Of a stretch of 64,000 nt of DNA, positions 45,541 to 54,785 are shown in pieces. Origin of the DNA: Diphasiastrum complanatum (lineage: Eukaryota > Streptophyta > Lycopodiopsida > Lycopodiales > Lycopodiaceae); assembly GCA_029204225.1 (NCBI GenBank), contig CM055095.1, forward strand, positions 10,819,506 through 10,883,505, in the 5' to 3' direction. Each line of letters starts with the position of its first letter. Position 1 is the first letter of the stretch. The notes under the pieces were generated by a model. That model made no database searches. It saw only the letters and a list, made by a program, of their open reading frames with translations, and was not told the DNA's origin. The position numbers and the translations under genes were made by a program.

Positions 45541-48278
45541 CCATAGTTAGTCTTCATACAGAGATGAGTGGCCAAGCATTCCAACCAGCGCACAATAGCT
45601 TATAGGCCAGCATTGAATGCAGTCATCAAAAATAAGGAGAAGTGCGACCATCAGAGAGTAAAAATCAACAGTAATAAGAATGTGTTGTCCCACAGAAAGC
45701 CATCACACTTTTCTATCATAGTTTGCATGAGCTATCTCACTTTCCGTAGCATGATGACTACAATATTACTTCACAAGAGTTATAGTAAAGCAGATCCAGC
45801 ACACCCTGTCTTTCCAAAATCTAGATTTCTGAGTTTTTGAGAGCAATAAGGAGTAGTAATGATGAACGCCATTCTCCAAACGTTCCAAGACCTCCAATCA
45901 TCATCGACAAGTATCAACTGAGTGCCACAGAACCATCGAAAGCAACTTCAAAGCTGAGTGCAGCCAATGTTCAAAGAATTTTGCCAATCCATCGCTGCTC
46001 TAGAATGCAATGAGAAGTGTTTATGTTGATTAGAGGCGCACCCAGCCCACATAGTCCCGTGTGAATGCGTTAGTGTGAATAGCCAATTTAGGAGGATCAA
46101 TTATTCAAAGATAGCAGAGAGTCAGAGAAGCCAACGGATCAGCATAAGTGAAAGACAGAGAGATGTCTTGAGGAAAGCCGGTTGTTTGCAAAAAACCTCC
46201 AGGTATTTCTTGTCATGATATTGTTGTGAACTTGTGAATCGATGGACTGATTGTCGAAGTAGTATAGAATGAATGGTGGGTTGTCACTGTTCTTAATCAA
46301 TGGTGTATGAAAGCTATTGTATACCTCTATGGGTTGTGACACAAGTGATTCCAGTATGTAGAGCCTCTTGCTATTGTCATCACTACTGGTTTTTAATCAT
46401 GCCAAGTATGATGCTGTTAGAACAATGATTAGTCTTGTCTAAAACTAGGCTGGAATTCTGCCATCGATAACTTGTAAAGGAATAATTTTTGTCTATCATA
46501 ACGTTTCTGGCTGTATACAAATAAATGATGATAATCTTGTGGAAAGTTGAGTATATACTTGATTGAAAGCAAGTGTTATAAGGCTTGTTATGTCATTAAC
46601 AAGGTTTGTTCAGTAATGAAGATAAATGACTAGATTGCGTGTGTATGGGGAATGATATTTGAAGTTATAGAAGTTTGATGGGTTGATTGTATATTTGATC
46701 AACAAATCTTTATAAGTAATATTTGTTGTTTTGTATTGAAAAATGAAGAAATAGCTGACCCTCTTGACACACAAATGCGACTTCAATGCCCGTCGAGGGT
46801 GAAACACAACTGCCGGGCTGGGAAAGAACAAATTCTGATAGTGAAGGTTCCGCAAATAGAAACAACCCACCCCAGTTACACGTTAAAACACACGGGCCTT
46901 GGGAGGCAAGAACACTCGACCACCTAACTCCCAAGGTGGGTCGAACCCATGAGCATAGAAAGGCTGAGTGAAGACCGCAAAAGTGTAAAAGTCAACGTTA
47001 ATGGCTTAAATGGTAGTGGAAGCCAATTGACGCTATGTCCACGCGCTTCGCAGGAGTATCAAAAGAAGTATCACAAACACCCCCGAATATCCCTTACGTC
47101 GATCTGTTTGACCAATATCTAGAGTCGCCTAGAACCGCTAATACCGCCAACATACATTCAGAAGATAGACCCAGGAATAGAAATCAACGAATACTATACC
47201 AACACCCTGAACTAGTCGTGAATATATCAAGTGATGTGTTATCTGAGGACCCTATTGATAATCTCAGCTTAGAAGTGAGAACCGCTTGAGTCGTTCGGGT
47301 TAAATCTCACAAGATTTTTGGCTACAAATCTCTTTGGGATCCCTCAAACGATTTTTATCCCAGAATCCTTGGGATTCTGTTAGATCCTACCTAGGTTTCA
47401 GAGTCAGATTTCATAGAATTCTAGGTCAATAGTATGAATGGTGGCACCACTCATATATTGTCCTGTCCTACACATAGATGGATGGATGGCCATAGGGTTT
47501 GTTACCCTCGACACACAACATGACAGTGTGAGCACCAGAGATTTAGCCACTGAAATAGTTAGAGAAGTACGACAATTCCGAATTTGTATTTACTAGTCGC
47601 ATAGATCGTGTATGGGTACTATTGTCCACCACTTTCACCCGACTACGCCAAGGACATAAGAGAGTTAGCATACCAGATTCTAAGAGAGTAGAAGTGACAA
47701 AAACACCATCGTAACTCGATATTCAGTTTATCTCCCAAGCGGTCATACCTCTAAGATCCTGGAAAACTCTTATTGATCTAGGAGTACGGGGTCATTAGGA
47801 TGGCCCTTGGGATTGGAAACAGCGTTACCCTGATCACTCGCGCAAGGGCATTGTGGGCCCTTTCCCCGCTGGGGATCTTCTGATGGGACCAGTTCCTCTA
47901 CAGAAAATCCACCCAACAACACTGGTGCGTTTGTCGGAAGTGCAGAATCCGTGAGAGAAATATCACTTGGAATGTACTTGTTCGTCTTGTTGTCTGCATT
48001 AGTTGTTGACTGATTGTTGCTTGAAGTGAGCTTATGCAGTTTCACCGTTCTGATGAAATCGATCTACAAAGCCTAGGTTCACTATTGTTGAGCGTCACTG
48101 ACCCGTCAGACGCCACCATGGGAGTGCAGAACTTGTGAAAAATATGGTTTGGAAAGTAATTGTCCATGTTGTTGTCTACATTATCAATTGAGTAGGTATC
48201 CATTTTCACCATTCTAAAGAAGATGATCTATGAAACCCACATTCGTCATTGTTGAGCGTGATTTGACTCGTCAAATGC
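45541..48278. other. Unclassified repeat-derived DNA
   Basis: No domain is recognised. 47,035-47,289 is open for 84 codons (FAGVSKEVSQTPPNIPY start, Asn/Glu-rich) and resembles the N-terminus of a gag-type protein, but this is not certain. 47,740-47,910 is related to 40,500-40,740. Short ORFs near 46,740-46,970 on both strands look like shadows. Confidence 0.4.
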
Positions 48279-49871
48279 CAACACAAGTGCATCTATCTTC
48301 ATTTATCAACATCAAGTACTAAGAATTCCGCTAGGCATATGTCAAACCTAATGCATTAGTCAAGAGATTCAACTATTGACGTTCACTCAAAATACTAATA
48401 TAGTTGAAAGAATTGCCCTTTTTCTTTGGTTATAAACCATATGATATGACAGTGGTTAGCATCACACAGTGATGTATGCTGAGCCCACAAATAGAGTATA
48501 GATTTTACAACATTGTCATTGTTAGGAGTACACTGTCTACAACCGCCCCATCCAACATTGTGACATACCCGATGCCCAAGTAGTCGAGCCGAATGGGGAC
48601 CCTTTACCTGAAAACTATTGGATTTCTCTCTTGGTTATGGGGATTATCACAAAAATTAGAAGCTTTATCGGAACCTCCTAGAGATCTTAGTGATTAAGCA
48701 AGAGAGCTAGTCAGAGAATTACAAAACCATGTCCTAAGTAAGAACGAGAGGGTACTAGCCCAAAATATAGAAATAGGACAATTTAAATGCCAACTGGACC
48801 TAGTCAACCAAAAGTTATCTACACCCACCAATCTTGTTTGTCGATTCTGCCGGGGGAGCATCTGAACAAGTATTGTCCTACTACTATTCAGTAGGTATTG
48901 TAGGAAACGTGGCCACCTTGAAGAATGTTGTTGGAAACGTACAGAAGATACACAACCAGGATTATACTCATGCAGGTCCTGATTAGAAGAGATTCAGTTT
49001 AGTAGATGGTAGAATTAGGCCTGTAAGAGTAGTTGACATGCAATAGGATAGATCAATTGAACAAGACCAATTAGTGTACTTTCTTCAGAATCAATCCAGT
49101 AGGCACCATGGCAACCGAGACACTGAACCAATTGTTGTACCAACCAATGTAGACCCCTTGCCCAAACTAAGGAGTGGTACACCAGAATTCCATGGGGCCC
49201 CATATGAAAATGCAAAAGATCATATCAATAATTTCAAGGCTGCTTGTTTAGCTAATGGTATAACTGATCCCCACCATGTGATGATGTATCTCACAATTAT
49301 TTTGACTGGAGTAGCAAGGACATGGTACAATAGTTTATTGGGAGGAACCATTCACGACATCGATACTTTTCACAAACTTTTTCTAACCGAATTTGGCCCT
49401 CATAGGCCTACAATTAATAGTCTAAACCACAATGACAATATGTGGCAAACTAGTCCGGTCATAGGAAGACATACCTACTATGCTTATGCATCAACCACAC
49501 CAGTGAGTATTGAACCTTATCAAGCTGCCAAGGATAGGTTTGTCAGCTATCTGCAAAGAATTCCAAATAGACTAGTAGTCCCACCAGTTTCTCCAATCAG
49601 CCATCTACCAGTACACGTGAGGCATGAGAATACGAGTCCCAACTCAGGCTTGGATGATGTACAAGAGATGTTGACAAATTATTTGGGGAACAAAATTCTC
49701 TCTACACTTGCTTCGGACATAAACATCCTGAAATGTCAACAACAAACGTTAACCCCATCACTAAGTTGTCAAAATTGTCAAGGGAATCACCTTAGTCAGG
49801 ATTGTCCAAACATGACCTACAATTATTACCAAAAGGATGGTCATTTAGAGCAAGAATATTGGGAACGGTAA
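48279..49871 (+). pseudogene. Gypsy-type gag, copy 2 with knuckles on both sides of capsid
   Basis: Direct repeat of 44,445-45,375, extended further. A degenerate N-terminal part has its first knuckle broken by a frameshift. A 265-codon frame (49,074-49,871, opening at GTG) follows with capsid-like motifs TPEFHGAPYENAKDHINNF, ITDPHHVMMYL and LTGVARTWYNSLLGG (family: L-x-G-x-A-x-x-W-Y/F). It then has a linker and a second knuckle pair, CQNCQGNHLSQDC and YNYYQKDGHLEQEY; the second finger has lost its Cys residues. The following 49.9-50.6 kb DNA carries integrase tail remnants of a gypsy element; protease, RT and RNase H are missing. Confidence 0.72.
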
Positions 49872-49895
49872 GAAGATAGAGAAACCCTTGTGCCT

Positions 49896-50601
49896 AGAGG
49901 ATCTTACAACCAAGAGCAATCAAATAGAATGATCAAATATGAAAATCTGAAGCCTCCAGTACTTTTTAATTGAGTTTGCTTACAGTAGTAGAAAATATTA
50001 TCTACTACATGTTATAGTTCAATTATGCTTATGTATGATTTTCAACCTAGATCTCTAGTGAATGTGGTTGGCATGTGATATTATGCGTAGTGCTCAAGAC
50101 AGAGCTAAGCACTATGCTGATTTAAGGAGATCTTCCAAAGATTTTTAAAGTTGATGATTGGTTATATCTTAGAAAATCCAAAAGATTCTAGGACTATGCA
50201 TACTAGAAAGAATTATAATTTGTCTACTAAATATTGTATATCAGTTCAGACTATTAAGAAAATTATTTCTTTAGCTTACGATTTTGATTTGAGGACAAGT
50301 CAACTGCTCATTCAGTAGTTCATGTAAGCTGAAATAATCTAAGTTTACATGAAGGTGATATAGTTGGATCTGATGAGGATCTTACCCATTTGGAAGATTT
50401 ATCACTTGGTGTATCTTTGGAACTTGAAAGAGTACTCAAGATCATAGGTAAATAGTTGAAAAATCATTCTATCTCTGAGTGCTTGATTAGGTGGAAGGGT
50501 CGGATTGAGGATGATGATTCGTGGGAAAGAGTTGAAAGCATAAAGTAGGTCTAGGCCTAGTTTTCACTTTTGACGACCAACGTAGTTCAAGGGGGGGAGA
50601 A
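49896..50601 (+). pseudogene. Gypsy integrase C-terminus, chromodomain-like end and PPT
   Basis: Broken frames give FEFAYSS, YDFQPRSLVNVV (family: Y-G-x-x-P-R-S-P-x-D-L), RSAQDRAKHYAD (family: A-Q-x-R-x-K-x-Y-A-D) and, near 50,460-50,545, ECLIRWKG-x5-DSWE. That last pattern matches the end of a chromodomain-like integrase tail (L-V-K/R-W-K-G...D-x-T-W-E). A polypurine tract AAGGGGGGGAGAA at 50,589-50,601 closes the element. This is the 3' end of a Ty3/gypsy element whose protease, RT and RNase H are gone. Confidence 0.72.
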
Positions 50602-50940
50602 TGTTATGTCCATGTACCAAAAAACTCATCAAGATTACACAAAATAAAATTGTTGTCCACAGGTGTGGGTAGTACAGTTACGAACCCTCACCAAGTTTGA
50701 ATCCCAAATCTTCAACCTAAAACTTGATTTGAACGCACCCTCTCAAGACTAGCTTTCTAGCAACAATGGATAGTCCTTTGATCAATGATTATCCTCTTCT
50801 ACTTGGCTCTAATACCATGCTGAAAATATAGTACAAAGGATCGTAAATGAGTCTATTTAAAGCTCCAAGAGTGATTGATTGATTGACACACCTATCCAAT
50901 GCAAAACTAGTCACCAAATCTTGATCTAGATTAGCAAATT
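50602..50940 (+). mobile_element. Gypsy 3' LTR remnant
   Basis: Starts TGTTATGTCC immediately after the polypurine tract. At 50,804-50,815 GCTCTAATACCA reads on the minus strand as a one-mismatch initiator-Met PBS, so an opposite-strand copia LTR end may interrupt it at about 50,816. The right limit is set by the start of the duplicated integrase tail at 50,941. Confidence 0.5.
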
Positions 50941-51310
50941 AGGATCTTACAACCAAGAGCAATCAAATAGAATGATCAAATATGAAGATATGAAGCCTCC
51001 AGTACTTTTTAATTGAGTTTGCTTACAATAGTAGAAAATATTCTCTACTACATGTTATAGTTTGTTTATGCTTATGTATGATTTTCGACCAAGATCTCTA
51101 GTGAATGTGGAGACGAAGTCTATTAAATCTAGAAAGTTGTAGATTTCCCACACGATATGTATAGATTGTTGCAATTGGCATGTGATATTATGCGTAGTGC
51201 TCAGGATAGAGCAAAACATTATGCCGATTTTAAGAAATCTCCCAAAGATTTTTGAAGTTGATGATTGGGTATATCTTACAAAATCCAAAAGATTCTAGGA
51301 CTATGCGATT
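50941..51310 (+). repeat. Duplicate of the gypsy integrase tail
   Basis: Direct repeat of about 49,896-50,230 with small differences, including an extra segment around 51,110-51,170. It reads the same YDFRPRSLVNV and RAKHYAD motifs in broken frames. Confidence 0.8.
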
Positions 51311-51399
51311 CTAAGGAATTACTATGAGAGATGGATTGTATATACAAAAGGCTCTTCCCCACCTCAATTTAAGTGAAAATCCAGCATGTAATATGGAAG

Positions 51400-51689
51400 A
51401 TGATTGACCATTTTTGTCCTGATTTGTTAATCTTACCTAATCCTTGAGTTTTGCCAAGTTGGTGGCTAGGTTGGTTATCCACCTCCATGATTCACGGAAT
51501 TTGGTCCTATAATCTGGGAATTATGACCAAACAAACCCAACTAGCCATATGAATGATATCTAACCTATCTAGGGTAGCCTACACATGTGGGAACATGGAA
51601 TCACAAATGTGGGACCCACCTATGTGCAATCTAGATGGTTTTGATCAAGCTAGATTTGCCAATTTTTGGCAATTTCTCACACTCAAAAG
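51400..51689 (-). mobile_element. 5' part of a copia LTR related to the solo LTR
   Basis: The minus strand starts TGTGAGAAATTGCCAAAAAT at 51,689, close to the solo LTR start at 53,966. It has the paired palindromes CACATTTGTG and CACATGTG (51,602-51,611 and 51,582-51,589). The other end was not found. Confidence 0.55.
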
Positions 51690-51693
51690 GCAA

Positions 51694-51764
51694 TGAGCAT
51701 ATGGTGTGCAAACTCTATAAAGCATTGTATGGATTGAAACAATCACCAAGAACATGGTTTTAGA
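51694..51764 (+). pseudogene. Tiny copia RT scrap
   Basis: Twenty-odd codons reading [19 protein letters not shown], the highly conserved copia RT motif (K-x-L-Y-G-L-K-Q-x-P-R-x-W), with a stop directly after. No further RT sequence is adjacent. Confidence 0.8.
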
Positions 51765-51860
51765 GAAGTAATTCTTTTTGAAATTATGTGTAATTTGTAT
51801 TTTGTCAATTTCATGTGTACTTCAATAAGATTTAATATTGATTTTGTTCGTATATTACAG

Positions 51861-52086
51861 ATCAAATATCTTTACCACGACTTCATTAACTAATTGTGAC
51901 TTTGAAGAATGCATCAATGGAAAAGAAGATTATAGTTCTAGATATGTGAAAGCTACATATGTAATGGTTTGTGCGATCAGACCTATTAAATGTGGTGAAG
52001 AACTATTCATCAACTATAGCTTCAATCGTCCTCTACCAAGATGTGTACAAAAACTTTTGAGCCAAGCACAAGCATGTGCGTTGTAA
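51861..52086 (+). pseudogene. SET-domain-like C-terminal exon
   Basis: After a TATATTACAG acceptor, a 75-codon frame to TAA reads TNCDFEEC, YVKATYVMVCAIRPIKCGEELFINYSFN and a short basic tail. The pattern A-x-R-x-I-x-x-G-E-E-L-x-x-x-Y is the conserved C-terminal part of SET lysine-methyltransferase domains. The preceding N-H-S-C-x-P-N signature is only partly preserved (S-L-T-N-C). No upstream SET exons are visible in the flanking DNA, which is copia debris. It lies 500 bp upstream of, and on the same strand as, the CACTA gene, so it could be a host exon captured by the transposon or an older pseudogene. Confidence 0.45.
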
Positions 52087-52089
52087 ATA

Positions 52090-52590
52090 CCAAAAGTACA
52101 TCCTTTTCATTCGAGTTCAATTTGGATGCCTTATTTGACTTTCAATTTAGTTAGGATGTTTCTTTTGGATGTCTAATTTAAGTTCACATTTGATACGATG
52201 TTTGATGTTAAGCTTTTACAAATAATGCTCAATTATCAATATCTTGTTTCAATTTTAATTATAATATAATGTTCGATTAAGATGTCTTATATAAGTTTCA
52301 AATTTGATATGATGTTCGATGTTTAGGTTTTAGAAATAGTGTTCAATTTTCATGTCTTGTTTAAGTTTCAATTTGAATATAATGTTCGATTTTGATGTCA
52401 TATTTAAGTTTCAGTTTGAATGATGCTTAGTGTTTCGATATTTGAATTATAAGATGATATCTTTTATTTGAGAACGTGAATAGTCTTAATAGTGGTATTT
52501 GTGTTTTCTTAATATAATGTTCAATTTTCATATCTTGATTTAAGTTCCACTTTGTATATATTGTTGTTCAATTTTGATGTCTTATTTGTT
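52090..52590. repeat. Degenerate ~60-bp tandem repeat
   Basis: Units of the type ATGTTCGATTTTGATGTCTT followed by ATTTAAGTTTCAATTTGA recur seven or eight times, separated by variable spacers. It fills the gap between the SET-like exon and the CACTA N-terminus. Confidence 0.72.
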
Positions 52591-53965
52591 TTCCCATGTT
52601 TAAAGGAATATAAATCGTCATCTAGTTCTAGTGATGATCAAATACATTCTGTATCCACCACAAGATTGGGATACAATGGGCCACATATAGATCAACTATC
52701 TCGTCGTGAACGGATGGGATTACGAGCTCCCATGATGAGAATAGATGAACAACAACGTCGCAAGACAAATTGGTCTCGACCTAACTCTTCTTCCTCCTCA
52801 AAATCAAGTTCAAGTGATGAACATGATTGTTCTATGCTAGATGAAGTTGAAATTATGAACAACTTGATAAATGATGTCTATGAGCATCATGACAATATGA
52901 AAGAACCCACTGAACACGGTACCGAATCTTTTGTGACTGACGAGGAAAGGAAATTGAGAGACGAATCACATACACCATTATACCCTACAGCAAACACATC
53001 TCGTTTGTCCGCTGCATTGCTTCTATTGAATCTCCAAGCAAAATATAAATGGAGTGATACAAGTGTTACATCTTCATTTGGGTTAAGAAGATTTAATTAT
53101 TTTTTATTTAACTAAGTGTGTACTTGTGTAAGTTAAAAATTTTAGTTGAATAAGCAATTGTGTTTTCCTGTTATGCGAATTCATTTGGTTATGTGCAAGG
53201 TATTGCACAAACTACTCCCATAAGGAAATAGCATGCTAGAGACGAGAGCCGAGGCACGCAAGATGTTGAATGCAATGGGAATGGACTATACACAACATCA
53301 TGCTTGTCCAAAAGATTGCATCTTGTATCGTGGTGAGTATCAAAGACTAAAAAATTTTCCTATATGTGAGACTCCTCGATATCGAGATGATTTGCAAGGA
53401 ACCGCTATCCCAAGCAAGGTGTTGAGACATTTTCCAATAATTCCACGATTGCAACGACTGTTTCATTGCAAATCCCTTGCAGAACTGATGAATTGGCATG
53501 CTAGCCACCATTCTTCAAATGGGGTTATGAGAGTACCCTCAGGTTCTCCTGCATGGAAACACATTGACAAAGAGTATCCATGTTTTGCAAGTGAATCTAG
53601 AAACATAAGATTTGGACTTGCAACAGATGGGGTGAATCCCTTTGGCAAGATGTCAAGCATGTGGTCTACTTGAGTGTTTCCATATTGATTCACTCACATT
53701 TTTGAATATATGCATAGGATCAAGCAAATGATTGATCAAAAGTTTATTCCAATATGGTAGACAATGAAAGATAGATAGTCTTTTCATACCATTGATTGGC
53801 TTCGTCTCATATTCAATCCACAGCTTGTGCCAATCTGCCATGGACATTCTCCTTGGAGGCATCCTTGCTTCCGTCTTTCCTCCAAATCCTCTTCTTTGTG
53901 TATGCCGAAACGAATGATCCTCATGCAAGTACTTGCGATGATTTTCATATAAACTTTGCTTAGAT

Positions 53966-54785
53966 TGTGAGAAATTGGCAAAAATCTAGCTTGGTATTTT
54001 TTATGATAGAAGTTTGTAAGTGAATCTCACATGTGTGGAGGATGTTCCCACGTGTGGAGAATTTTAAAGTAAATCAAAATGTTTGATATAGGGGTCTCAT
54101 AGAAGTTCATAGTCAAGCATTTAGGTGTAGGATGTTGATAGGGTCAAATTTGGCATAGATGGCAAATTATCCATTTCCACTTGTAATGCCAATATTGAGC
54201 CAAAATAGAGCCAAACTTGTGCCAATTAGAGTGTAGACAAGTGTTATGCTTTTGTTTGATGAAGCTTAAGAGGTCCAATAGGATTTAGAGGTGGAACCTT
54301 GTGAGGTCCAATAGAAAATTGAGGTGTGCTTGAATATAGTCCAATAGAATTTAGAGGTGCATGGATCAATGGTCCAATAGGATTAAGAGGTGGCAAAGTG
54401 TGATCCAATCATAGTTAAGCATAGTGATAGCTCATGAATCTATTAGTATCATTGTACTCCTCCTTTTGGATCTAATTGATTTTGAGATTGAGTGGATTTT
54501 TAGTGTCATTGAATTTCTAGCTTTCTCTCTCTACCCGAGAGCTCATGATGGTTTCTCTCTCTCTACCTGAGGAGAGCAGCTTGTTTTTACTTAGAATACT
54601 TTTGGAACACTTCCCACACGTGTGAGTGAGAGTTGGAAGTGATTGAATGCATGTAGTAGTGTGTTTTTGCCATAGAATCAAAGACAGATCTTGAATCTCA
54701 ATCTAGTCTTGATCTTGGTGCATCTACACACCTTAGGAGATCACAAGTACATGTAGTAGACAATCCACATGTGTGAAAATCAACA
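53966..54785 (+). mobile_element. Solo copia LTR with 5-bp target-site duplication
   Basis: 820 bp, starting TGTGAGAAATTGG and ending TCAACA, flanked by TAGAT at 53,961-53,965 and 54,786-54,790. Removing it rejoins the CACTA frame (RHSRHL to the next motif) on the minus strand. It carries paired palindromes (54,028-54,037 and 54,048-54,057), a 33-bp CCAAT repeat and CACACGTGTG at 54,615-54,624. It relates to the LTRs at 38,943 and 51,400-51,689. Confidence 0.83.
54273..54415 (+). repeat. 33-bp tandem repeat carrying CCAAT
   Basis: The motif GTCCAATAGGA or a close variant starts at 54,273, 54,306, 54,339, 54,372 and about 54,403 (spacing 33, 33, 33, 31), with AGAGGTG-type filler between. It sits in the presumed U3 part of the solo LTR. 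Confidence 0.85.

Noticed and set aside
53463-53693. Minus-strand ORF opposite the CACTA HACPKDC/NPFG region
   Set aside because: It is the antisense shadow of a clearly conserved plus-strand transposase segment.
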